Of a stretch of DNA of 53,049 nt, positions 17,113-25,209 are shown in pieces. Under the pieces are notes generated by a model. It searched no databases and was not told the DNA's origin. It saw only the letters and a list, made by a program, of their open reading frames with translations. Within the stretch, counting starts at the first letter, position 1. Each line of letters begins with the position of its first letter. Origin of the DNA: Bacilli bacterium (GTDB lineage: Bacteria; Bacillota_I; Bacilli_A; RFN20; UBA1709); assembly GCA_017457045.1 (NCBI GenBank), contig JAFTIF010000007.1, positions 1 to 53,049 on the forward strand, in the 5' to 3' direction. The position numbers and the translations under genes are program-made.

Positions 17113-17988
17113 CTACTTACTTTTAAGCTTTTTATATAAAGACAAATCAGGGTTTGAATTTATTTTTTTATAATTAGCAATAAACTCTTCCTCAGTTCTA
17201 TAAATTGGAGAACTTTTTGCATCGACTACAATTGTTAAAGCAAAATAATCATGTAAAGAAACTCCTTTTTTAGAGAATACTGTCATAGTAAACGAAACTA
17301 GTAAAGGAAGGCCAAACATAAATATACTAAGTATGAATTCAAATAGTAAAAATACTAAGAATCTAATAACTATCTGAATTTTTTTGACTGAATACCCTTT
17401 TTTATTTGTTAACCCTAAGCCAAATACCATTTTTCCTAATGTACTTCCATTTTTCAAAAATAACGGAAATAATAAGAAAAATATTGTTATTGAGATAACT
17501 GAAGATATCATAATAGTTAACCATGAAACTAAAGTTATTGTTTGAGTATATTTAATGATCAAATCATTATCATAAAACTTTCTTTCAGCTTTTTCCAAAG
17601 ACTCTAAATAGAAATCATTGAGTTCTGCATTAGAAGAACTTTCTTTTATTACTACATTTCCTTCTTTCATTTCAAACAAGCCAGACTCTAACTTATCTTG
17701 ATTATATATATCTATATCACCAATGTAGTCACCATAAAATTTATTTAAATGATAGTCATAATTTGATGTAATTAAACTTAGCGAATCTGAATCTTTATGC
17801 ACTTCAAATAAATGTGAATCTAGTTTCATTTCATAATACTCAAATACAGCTTCATTATAATTTGTAGTGTTCATAGCAATCGGCATACAAACAAGTGTTT
17901 GTAAACAAAGAGATAACATTATCGTTAATACCAAATCCGTAAACAAAGCAAAAATTCTTTTTCCCAATTCTGCAATTCTTATCTTCAT
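17113..17988 (-). CDS. RDD family membrane protein (copy 1)
   Basis: A 291-residue membrane protein. The N-terminus has the R-x-x-A-x-x-x-D pattern of the RDD family (KRIFALFTDLVL), followed by helix 1, an outside domain of about 110 residues, two or three further helices with NGSTLGKMVFGLGLTNKKG and a C-terminal VSLHDYFALTIVVDAK. RDD proteins are mostly uncharacterised; one Halobacillus member works as a cation/proton antiporter. It starts one base after the preceding RDD gene's stop. Copies 2 and 3 lie directly upstream. Confidence 0.8.
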   Translation of the reverse strand: MKIRIAELGKRIFALFTDLVLTIMLSLCLQTLVCMPIAMNTTNYNEAVFEYYEMKLDSHLFEVHKDSDSLSLITSNYDYHLNKFYGDYIGDIDIYNQDKLESGLFEMKEGNVVIKESSSNAELNDFYLESLEKAERKFYDNDLIIKYTQTITLVSWLTIMISSVISITIFFLLFPLFLKNGSTLGKMVFGLGLTNKKGYSVKKIQIVIRFLVFLLFEFILSIFMFGLPLLVSFTMTVFSKKGVSLHDYFALTIVVDAKSSPIYRTEEEFIANYKKINSNPDLSLYKKLKSK

Positions 17989-17989
17989 A

Positions 17990-18796
17990 TTATTTTCCCT
18001 CTTTTATTTTTTTATCATAAGCATTTTTTTCCTCAATAGTGTTAAATATTTTCGCAGTATCTTCTTCTACAATTTTTGTATTAGAAATAATATCATGGAA
18101 ATTTTGCTTATTTGGATTTAAAAACACAAGTACAAATAGCATCAAACCTATACCTATAATAAAATTACTACCCATAAAAATATATGGTACTGCTGTTTCT
18201 ATCAAAAACATTACTAAAAATCTAATTATAATCTTACTCTTTTTAATACGTGTTTCATTTTTATTTACAGTAGCTAATCTTAAAAGCATTTGTCCCACTG
18301 TCTGAGATTTTTTACCAAAAAAAGGAACAAAGAAGACAAAAATTAATTCTCCTATAAAAACACTATAAATAAAATTAAATGTGTCGATTGCGCTGACAAA
18401 ACTTATGGTTTCTCTATATTCTTCATTATTATCTAATGATTCCATACACTTTTGATATTTATCATAATATTCTTCGTAAATATCATTTTTTAATTTTTCT
18501 ACATCAATTTCAATATTAGGATTATTTCTAATATAGTCTTCAGATTTTACTTCTATATATTTATCGGCTTCATAAATAATAATTTCACCATTTTCTTCGA
18601 ATCCTATTCCATAATCTAAAACCGCTTTAGAAACCACGGAATTTAAATATTCGATTTTTTCGTTATATTGATATTTTCTTTCTGAAATAGGTGTTGCTAT
18701 GAATGTAGTTACTAAAAAATAAACAATACCAATTAAAATTAAATCTATAAAAAATGCTGTGAATCTTTTAAACAAAGATGCTGGTTTATTCGACAT
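17990..18796 (-). CDS. RDD family membrane protein (copy 2)
   Basis: A 268-residue paralogue of its neighbours: KRFTAFFIDLILIG at the N-terminus, an outside domain of about 110 residues (residues 35-145), then helices with KSQTVGQMLLRLATVNKNE and the terminal NFHDIISNTKIVEED. The outside domain differs strongly from copies 1 and 3 and is highly acidic, while the membrane core is kept. AAGGAGGT precedes the ATG. Function unknown beyond the family. Confidence 0.8.
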   Translation of the reverse strand: MSNKPASLFKRFTAFFIDLILIGIVYFLVTTFIATPISERKYQYNEKIEYLNSVVSKAVLDYGIGFEENGEIIIYEADKYIEVKSEDYIRNNPNIEIDVEKLKNDIYEEYYDKYQKCMESLDNNEEYRETISFVSAIDTFNFIYSVFIGELIFVFFVPFFGKKSQTVGQMLLRLATVNKNETRIKKSKIIIRFLVMFLIETAVPYIFMGSNFIIGIGLMLFVLVFLNPNKQNFHDIISNTKIVEEDTAKIFNTIEEKNAYDKKIKEGK

Positions 18797-18835
18797 TTAA
18801 TTACCTCCTTACTCTAAAAATACAAAAAGAATGCA

Positions 18836-19663
18836 TTATTTATTAGCATTCCCCTTAATTCGATTCATTTCTTCAACTGAATTGAAGATAATAGTTGTAT
18901 GTAAATCAACTACAATAGTACCACCAATATAATCATGGACTAAGTTGTGATTCTTTGTAAAAATAAATAAACAGAAGTTAACAAAAGATAATCCCATTCC
19001 GAATAATAATCCAATTGTATACACATTTGAAACAGCTAAATAAAGCATAAGTGGGAAAACTTCTAAAGCAAAGATACCAATTAAAAATCTTACTACAATA
19101 TTAAATGTTCCAACTTTAATGCCTTTTTTGTTAACTAAACCTAGTTTGAAAACTTTTTTACCTAATGTTTGTCCATTCTTAAATATTAATGGAAAAACAA
19201 TATTGATAATTAAAAGTGCTAAAAATGAAGAAATAGCATAAAATCCTACACGATATTTTACAACTGTATTATATGCAGTAGTAGCTACTGCATCATTACC
19301 GAAAGCATCATTTTGTTTTATTAAGAATTCATTAAATTCTTTTTGACATGCTTCAGTAACTTCTTTAATATCTTCTTCTTTTTCTGCATGGCAACCGCTT
19401 GAAGCAAAAGAAGACAACATAAAATCATATACTGTCCAAGTAGTAGTATATTTTTCCCCATTTTCATTTGTTTTTTCAACAACTAGATTATACTCTAAAC
19501 ATTTATCATCATAAACTTTCTTAGTATCATTATAGTCTTCAACATATTTTGTGAAGAAAAACATTGATGCAGAAAAAATGACAATAAAAATAAGGAGGTC
19601 AATCAAAAAAGCATAAATTCTTTTTGAGATTTTTGCTTGTTTAATATCAAATGCAGAATCCAT
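18836..19663 (-). CDS. RDD family membrane protein (copy 3)
   Basis: A 275-residue paralogue: KRIYAFLIDLLIFIVIF at residues 14-30, an outside domain of about 105 residues containing one Cys near position 58 and a second in a Cys-His segment (SGCHAEKEED), then helices with NGQTLGKKVFKLGLVNKKG and the C-terminal NLVHDYIGGTIVVDLHT. TTGGAGGT precedes the ATG. It is the first gene of the three-gene RDD array. Confidence 0.82.
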   Translation of the reverse strand: MDSAFDIKQAKISKRIYAFLIDLLIFIVIFSASMFFFTKYVEDYNDTKKVYDDKCLEYNLVVEKTNENGEKYTTTWTVYDFMLSSFASSGCHAEKEEDIKEVTEACQKEFNEFLIKQNDAFGNDAVATTAYNTVVKYRVGFYAISSFLALLIINIVFPLIFKNGQTLGKKVFKLGLVNKKGIKVGTFNIVVRFLIGIFALEVFPLMLYLAVSNVYTIGLLFGMGLSFVNFCLFIFTKNHNLVHDYIGGTIVVDLHTTIIFNSVEEMNRIKGNANK

Positions 19664-19724
19664 ACTTCATACCTCCAAAAAAACATACCTTAATAATAAC
19701 AAAGTTATTATAAATTTACTAGTA

Positions 19725-20507
19725 CTAAATTAATAAATTTTTGTTCATCTTATTGATGATAAAGAAACCATCATCATTATAAACATACTCTTTATTAAAC
19801 TTCATTTCATTTCCTTTTGCAGTTAGGAATACTCCTCCAGCTTCTTTAACAATTACAGCCATAGGAGCAACATCCCATTCTTTAGTTCCTTTTCCAACTT
19901 TCATATAAACATGGGCTTCACCACATGCAATTTTACAAGCTTTATAGGAACTTCCATAAGTCTTAAATTCACTTATAACATCTTTATGTCTTTCATAATA
20001 ATCAATTTCTTGTTGACCACGATGAAATCTTGATCCAAGTAATATTAAATTAGTTGTTTGATCACTTACTTGATTACGATAGATTTTACCATCTACTTCT
20101 CTAAAACTACCATTTCCTTTTGACGCAAAGAAAACTTCATTTTTTACAGGAATCATAATAACTCCGACTACAATCTCGCCTTTATAAGACAAAGCTATGT
20201 TTATAGTAAATTCTCCTGTTCTTTCAACATAATCCTTAGTTCCGTCAATCGGATCTACAATCCAGACATAATCTTTATTCAATCTTTCAAGATTATCCTC
20301 TGTTTCTTCACTTAATATTCCATAAGTAGGATAATCTTCACTGATTCTTTCTCGAATTAATTTTTCAGACAATAAATCAGCTTGAGTAACAGGTGAATCA
20401 TCACTTTTAATTTGTACAATAGCACTATTATCAAAATAAATCTTTCTAACTATTTCTGATGCTTCTTTAGCTGTTTTTATAGCAAACTCTAATTCTTGTT
20501 CGTACAT
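19725..20507 (-). CDS. cysQ: 3'(2'),5'-bisphosphate nucleotidase CysQ
   Basis: A 260-residue member of the inositol-monophosphatase superfamily. The metal sites are visible: an EE pair in LSEETED, DPIDGTKDYV (residues 83-92) and GTKEWDVAPMAVIVKEAGG. The segment VIMIPVKNEVFFASKGNGSF favours CysQ over IMPase. It would convert 3',5'-ADP (pAp) to AMP. Its ATG lies two bases after the stop of nrnA, so the two pAp-removing enzymes are coupled. The rest of the sulfate pathway is not in the window. Confidence 0.87.
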   Translation of the reverse strand: MYEQELEFAIKTAKEASEIVRKIYFDNSAIVQIKSDDSPVTQADLLSEKLIRERISEDYPTYGILSEETEDNLERLNKDYVWIVDPIDGTKDYVERTGEFTINIALSYKGEIVVGVIMIPVKNEVFFASKGNGSFREVDGKIYRNQVSDQTTNLILLGSRFHRGQQEIDYYERHKDVISEFKTYGSSYKACKIACGEAHVYMKVGKGTKEWDVAPMAVIVKEAGGVFLTAKGNEMKFNKEYVYNDDGFFIINKMNKNLLI

Positions 20508-20509
20508 AA

Positions 20510-21457
20510 TTATTCTCCTTTTGCTACTAATTCATCTAAATCATCTAAAACATTTTGAATTAATGACTCATTTTCTAAAGTACATCCTGCTGCTTGTTTA
20601 TGGCCACCACCGCCATATTTATTAGCAATAAAGTTAACTGGCAAGCCACTAGATCTTAATTCAGCTTTTATAGTTCCATCTTCTTTATATGAGAAATGAG
20701 CCCACACAGGAACACCATTAATATTTGATAAAACATTAACTACACCTGCGCCTTGATTTGCTCCAACATTAAATTGATCTTGAATTTCTTTAGTAATAAT
20801 GTTGTAACCTACTCCATGTTGAGTCATTTTAAAATTAGATTGACAATATCCTTTAAATCTTACACTTTCAATTTCTTGTGCATATAAGAATGCATAAAGA
20901 TTTACAAAATCCACACCTTCTTTAACTAATTTGCTAGCAAGTTCCATTGTTCTAGGAGTTGTACTTGAAAACATAAATCTTCCTGAATCAGTAACCAATC
21001 CAGTAAAAATAGGTGTTGCAATATCTTTATCCATTTTAACTCTGTTATCATATGCAAGTTCAGCAATCATTTCACAACATGCACAATATGAAGTATCTAC
21101 ATAGTCAATATTTGTTCCTAATTTTTCAACAAAAATATGATGATCAATTTTAATAATTTCTTTTGCAGTCGCAAATCTTTCATCATCAACACGTTTTCCA
21201 TCAGCAACATCTAAAACAATTGCTAAAGAATTTCTAATTTCTTCATGAGGAACATTTTCATCCATTGCATCGAATACTTTACCCCAATGTAAAGATTGCT
21301 CACCTAAACAATATACCTTTTTGTTAGGGAACATTTTATTAATCATTCTTTTTAATCCAATTTGAGATCCAATCGCATCTCCATCTGGATGAATATGTCT
21401 AAAAATAGTGATAATATCATATTTTTTAATTGTTTTCCAAATCTTTTTTGTAATCAT
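20510..21457 (-). CDS. nrnA: DHH/DHHA1 phosphoesterase NrnA (nanoRNase / pAp phosphatase)
   Basis: A 315-residue protein. The DHH domain has HIHPDGDAIGS (residues 21-31), VLDVADG and KIDHHIF; the DHHA1 domain ends with YGGGGHKQAAGCTLE, the substrate-binding glycine loop. NrnA degrades 2-5-nt RNA and dephosphorylates pAp in the cytoplasm of Firmicutes. Strong GGAGG site before the ATG. It is followed directly by cysQ. Confidence 0.92.
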   Translation of the reverse strand: MITKKIWKTIKKYDIITIFRHIHPDGDAIGSQIGLKRMINKMFPNKKVYCLGEQSLHWGKVFDAMDENVPHEEIRNSLAIVLDVADGKRVDDERFATAKEIIKIDHHIFVEKLGTNIDYVDTSYCACCEMIAELAYDNRVKMDKDIATPIFTGLVTDSGRFMFSSTTPRTMELASKLVKEGVDFVNLYAFLYAQEIESVRFKGYCQSNFKMTQHGVGYNIITKEIQDQFNVGANQGAGVVNVLSNINGVPVWAHFSYKEDGTIKAELRSSGLPVNFIANKYGGGGHKQAAGCTLENESLIQNVLDDLDELVAKGE

Positions 21458-21506
21458 AATACTTCCTCCATGCGCATCTATATAATTATATCATAAAATT
21501 AAACAT

Positions 21507-21537
21507 AAAGAAAAGAACAGGCTAATTGCTCTGTTCT
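21507..21537 (-). terminator. Terminator after the P-loop gene
   Basis: Minus-strand stem AGAACAG / CTGTTCT with a ten-base loop and a TTTTCTTT tail. It overlaps the stop codon at 21522-21524 and separates this gene from nrnA. Confidence 0.7.
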
Positions 21538-22031
21538 AATTTTTTTAAATATTTATTTACTTGTCTACGATTTTTAAAGATAATCTTTTCACCATTTACT
21601 CGATTCAAATTATCTAAGTGTCTTTTTCTTTTTGCTTTAGTGCGTCCTTTGTATAATATCCATTTTTGAAACTCTAATCCAAATCGTTCAGTACAAGGAA
21701 AAGAGTCTCTAATTTTTCCACGATGATTAATATATCTTTTTAATGCTGAGAAATAGCAAAAGAAACGATTAAAATTCAAATAAATAATTTGATTTGCTAA
21801 TTCAAACCTTTCAGGACATATTCTTGAATAATTACCATCAATTACCCAAGACTCATTTTTGTCTAAAAAGTCTTTTACTATTAAAGTCATTTCTTCATCT
21901 TTTTTATTAGTAAAATCTTCATTAAATGCTGCATTGTCTAAGTGCAAAACATTAACATTATATATTCGACCTAATCTTTTAGCTAGTGTTGATTTGCCAC
22001 TACCAGCATAACCAATAATTAAGATTCGCAT
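21522..22031 (-). CDS. P-loop NTPase, FlaR/adenylate-kinase-like
   Basis: A 169-residue P-loop protein: Walker A GYAGSGKST (residues 7-15), then HLDNAAF and WVIDGNYSR, the pattern of the 'DNA topology modulation protein FlaR-like' group, which is related to nucleotide and shikimate kinases. The C-terminal half is very basic. The substrate is unknown. Its start overlaps the upstream small membrane protein gene by 13 bases. Confidence 0.75.
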   Translation of the reverse strand: MRILIIGYAGSGKSTLAKRLGRIYNVNVLHLDNAAFNEDFTNKKDEEMTLIVKDFLDKNESWVIDGNYSRICPERFELANQIIYLNFNRFFCYFSALKRYINHRGKIRDSFPCTERFGLEFQKWILYKGRTKAKRKRHLDNLNRVNGEKIIFKNRRQVNKYLKKLEQSN

Positions 22032-22243
22032 TTTTTATTATCCTTTATAAATACTATTAACTTATACGTTAAAACAATAAATAAAGCAAACAAAGCTAAT
22101 AAAACAAGCCACAAAAGTACTACCCATCCACCAATATTAGTTAGATTAATCGTATCCAATAAAATAGTATAAGTAATAATTAATATTAAACTCATTAAAC
22201 AACTTGCAATTCTTACAAAATATGGATAAATCTTCTTTTTCAT
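22019..22243 (-). CDS. Small two-helix membrane protein
   Basis: A 74-residue protein with hydrophobic stretches at about 10-29 and 38-66, the second long enough to be one extended or two short helices, and basic ends. No family recognised. It is part of a tight run: 12 bases after the phosphopantetheinyl transferase and overlapping the P-loop gene. Confidence 0.65.
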   Translation of the reverse strand: MKKKIYPYFVRIASCLMSLILIITYTILLDTINLTNIGGWVVLLWLVLLALFALFIVLTYKLIVFIKDNKKCES

Positions 22244-22254
22244 TTTCTTAACCT

Positions 22255-22803
22255 TTAAATATAGATAATTTCTATATCTTCTTTCTTTTCATTACATACT
22301 GCTAAAGCATAATCATCATCCAAGTCAAAACATTTATAATATGCTTTTCCATAATCAGGATAAGTGACTTCTTCTTTTCCAATTCTTACATTGTATAAAT
22401 CATTGATAAGTCCAATTCCTAGATACTTCAAATAACTTTCTTTAATAACCCAAGTTCTTAATAAATTTTGTTCAAAATCTGATTCACTATAGTATTTAGA
22501 CTTAACATTTACTATTGTATCAACATTTTTTTGAATGTCTATACCAACTTCACTTTCACTAATCGCAATGGCAATTCTTCCTTTGCTATGTGAAACATTA
22601 TAATAAATTCCTTTTAAGTAAGGTTTTCTAAATTGGGTATACTTAACATAATAATCTGTTTGATATCCTTCTTGCTCGATAATATGCTTTAAAAGAACAA
22701 AAGCAGCCTTAGAATCTTCTTTAAAAAGCTTTACATGAAAACATGAAATATCATTATCAAATCTTTTCAATATATTATCTGTATATCCTACAAATACTTT
22801 CAT
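22255..22803 (-). CDS. Sfp-type 4'-phosphopantetheinyl transferase
   Basis: A 182-residue protein with the Sfp-family motifs: FRKPYLKG (59-65), NVSHSKG (69-75), VGIDI (86-90, metal site) and WVIKESYLKYLGIGL. It transfers phosphopantetheine from CoA to a carrier protein and releases 3',5'-ADP. The length is shorter than Sfp (about 225), consistent with a compact version serving acyl-carrier or D-alanyl-carrier proteins. No carrier protein gene or synthase is in the window, so the target is open. AGAAGGAGGG precedes the ATG. Confidence 0.87.
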   Translation of the reverse strand: MKVFVGYTDNILKRFDNDISCFHVKLFKEDSKAAFVLLKHIIEQEGYQTDYYVKYTQFRKPYLKGIYYNVSHSKGRIAIAISESEVGIDIQKNVDTIVNVKSKYYSESDFEQNLLRTWVIKESYLKYLGIGLINDLYNVRIGKEEVTYPDYGKAYYKCFDLDDDYALAVCNEKKEDIEIIYI

Positions 22804-22821
22804 AATATACCCTCCTTCTTC

Positions 22822-23493
22822 TTAAAACTTAGATAAAATTGCTTTTAACACTTTTTTATAATTAAATCCTCTTATCTTATCTTTAACATTATTTTTAGGA
22901 GTCAAATTAGTTTCTATAAACAAAGATTTTAATCCTAATTCAATTGCTGGTTTAACATCACATTCATAATCATTACCAACCATTAAAATTTCTCCATCTA
23001 TATTAAAATCTTCAATTGCTCTTTTATAGAATTCTTTATTAGGTTTCTTAATTCCATATTTAGATGATATAGCAATACCATCAAAATATTCAGTTAACCC
23101 TAGTTTATCTAGTTCTGGCAAAGTAAAAATTTCTTGAGCATTAGACAATAAATAAATCTTAAAGTCATTTTCTTTAAGTGTTTTTAATAAAGTCTTAACT
23201 CCTTTATATGTGCGAATGTATTTTGTAGATAAACCTCTAAAAACTACGGCAATTTCCTTAGCTTTTTCGTCATCGACACCATATAATTCTTTAAAAACAT
23301 CTAAAAGCTCAATTTCTTCTTTAACAATAGAATGCTTGTAACAAAGTTTTAGATATTCTTTCTTTAAATTATGTTGTCCAATCTTTTTATATTGAATAGT
23401 ATTTATAGAAACATTTTTCCAAAACTTATCATTTTCTTCGTCAGTTCTTATATCAATAAGAGTTCCATATAAATCAAATAATACTGCTTTCAT
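22822..23493 (-). CDS. HAD-superfamily phosphatase
   Basis: A 223-residue HAD hydrolase: nucleophile motif FDLYGTLID (residues 6-14), motif II LLSNAQE, Lys in KKPNKEFYKRA and motif IV VGNDYECDV. A helical cap lies between motifs I and II (C1 type), as in YigB/YjjG-like nucleotide or sugar phosphatases. The physiological substrate cannot be read from the sequence. It lies 18 bases upstream of the phosphopantetheinyl transferase in the same orientation. Confidence 0.83.
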   Translation of the reverse strand: MKAVLFDLYGTLIDIRTDEENDKFWKNVSINTIQYKKIGQHNLKKEYLKLCYKHSIVKEEIELLDVFKELYGVDDEKAKEIAVVFRGLSTKYIRTYKGVKTLLKTLKENDFKIYLLSNAQEIFTLPELDKLGLTEYFDGIAISSKYGIKKPNKEFYKRAIEDFNIDGEILMVGNDYECDVKPAIELGLKSLFIETNLTPKNNVKDKIRGFNYKKVLKAILSKF

Positions 23494-23507
23494 AACTATC
23501 TCCTTAT

Positions 23508-23540
23508 TAAATTAGGCTCTTCAAAAACGAAAAGCCTAAT
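23508..23540 (-). terminator. Possible terminator after malQ
   Basis: Eight-bp stem ATTAGGCT / AGCCTAAT with a 14-base loop and a short TTAAT tail on the minus strand. The U-tract is weak, so it may only attenuate. Confidence 0.4.
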
Positions 23541-23545
23541 ATCTT

Positions 23546-25039
23546 TTAACGGTTATATTTTTCTACGTATGCTGCTAAACGAGCTGCTAATGCATCTGTT
23601 AGTTTACGTTTTGAAACACGATAACTCCAGTTATCAGTAGATACAGTTGATGGTAAATTCATTCTTGTATATCCACCTTGGCATAATAAATCTTGCATAG
23701 GAATAATGCATGTATTAGCAGGTGAAGCAAATGCTAATTCAACTAATGTATCAACAAGTTTATTTACACTAGAATCATTATATTTAACATTAAAGTGTGC
23801 ACATTGATGTCTAGCGTCTTTTTTAAACACATCTAATCTCCATGGTTCTAAATCTAAGATATATTGAGTAATAGGCATGTTATCATGAGTACCTGTATAG
23901 ATAATACTATTTGTAGGAACATTTGTTGGTTTATGTTCGTTTTGATCATATCCATCAAATGCAAATTCCATGATTTTCATACCAGGATATTGAGTTTGTC
24001 TCATTAATGTAATGACACCATCATCAATAACACCTAAGTCTTCTGCAACAATCTTTAAATCTAATTTATCTTTAAATAAATCAAATTTAGGACCATCTAC
24101 CCATTCGCCATGTCTAGCATTAACATGATCTGCTGGGATTGAATAGAATCTATCAAAACCTCTAAAGTGGTCAATTCTTAAAATATCATATAATTTAAAC
24201 GCACTACTGATACGTTGTGTCCACCAAGCATAGTTAGTTTCTTTCATATATTTCCAATCATAAATTGGATTTCCCCATAATTGTCCATCATCACTAAATG
24301 CATCAGGAGGACAACCTGCGACTGATTTTAAACTTCTATCATCATTTAAATCAAATAGTTCTGGATGTTTCCAAACTTCAACACTATCATATGCAACATA
24401 TAAAGGCATATCACCCATAATTTCAATGCCTCTTTTTAAAGCATATCTATGCAATTTATTCCATTGATTTAAGAATTCAAATTGAGTCCAAATCCAGAAT
24501 AAATATTCATCTTTATGTTCATTAACAATTTTTTCTTCTAATTCCTTAGAATAAATACGATATTCTTCATCCCAGTAATTCCATGCTTTATATTCATGCA
24601 TTGCTTTAATAGTCATAAATACAGCAAAATCGTGAGATTCTTTATCCTTTACATACTTTTTAAATCTAGTACATGGTTTATATCTTGAAAATGCTAATTT
24701 TAAAATTTCTGTTTTCTTATAGAATAAAATCCCATAGTCAACACGATCTTTATTATATGTAAAGATTTCATTTTGGTATTCTTTTTTCTTTAATAATCCT
24801 TTTTCATTTAAAACATCAAAGTCAATTAGATAATAGTTAACTGCAGTTGATGAAACTGATTGATAAGGTGAATCTCCATAATTAGTTGGAACAAGTGGTA
24901 AAACTTGCCAAATAGACATTTTAGCTTTCTTTAACCAATCAACAAAGTTATATGCTTCTTGGCCTAAAGTACCTACACCATATTTAGATGGTAATGATGT
25001 AACATGTAATAATACACCAGCGTTTCTTTCGAATTGCAT
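23546..25039 (-). CDS. malQ: 4-alpha-glucanotransferase (amylomaltase)
   Basis: A 497-residue GH77 enzyme, usual length. The start RNAGVLLHVTSLPSKYGVGTLG is diagnostic. The nucleophile region reads DILRIDHFRGFDRFY, the acid/base Glu is in IVAEDLGVI, and the third carboxylate lies in YTGTHDNM. It disproportionates maltodextrins, releasing glucose, in the cytoplasm. No maltodextrin phosphorylase or glycogen gene is adjacent. GGAGGATA precedes the ATG. Confidence 0.95.
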   Translation of the reverse strand: MQFERNAGVLLHVTSLPSKYGVGTLGQEAYNFVDWLKKAKMSIWQVLPLVPTNYGDSPYQSVSSTAVNYYLIDFDVLNEKGLLKKKEYQNEIFTYNKDRVDYGILFYKKTEILKLAFSRYKPCTRFKKYVKDKESHDFAVFMTIKAMHEYKAWNYWDEEYRIYSKELEEKIVNEHKDEYLFWIWTQFEFLNQWNKLHRYALKRGIEIMGDMPLYVAYDSVEVWKHPELFDLNDDRSLKSVAGCPPDAFSDDGQLWGNPIYDWKYMKETNYAWWTQRISSAFKLYDILRIDHFRGFDRFYSIPADHVNARHGEWVDGPKFDLFKDKLDLKIVAEDLGVIDDGVITLMRQTQYPGMKIMEFAFDGYDQNEHKPTNVPTNSIIYTGTHDNMPITQYILDLEPWRLDVFKKDARHQCAHFNVKYNDSSVNKLVDTLVELAFASPANTCIIPMQDLLCQGGYTRMNLPSTVSTDNWSYRVSKRKLTDALAARLAAYVEKYNR

Positions 25040-25120
25040 AATTATATCCTCCGTAAATAAACAATCTTACTATCTAAATTTTAATCTTTACTAACAATTT
25101 ATTCAAGCCCTTTATTTTAT

Positions 25121-25150
25121 AAAATAAAATAGAGCTCCACTCGGAGCCCT
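25121..25150 (-). terminator. Terminator after the hydrolase-membrane fusion gene
   Basis: Eight-bp stem AGGGCTCC / GGAGCTCT (one G-T pair) with loop GAGT, followed by ATTTTATTTT on the minus strand. Confidence 0.8.
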
Positions 25151-25209
25151 ATATTATAAAATACAATAACATTTAATAATATAATTTTTGAACGACTATT
25201 ATTTATTTC

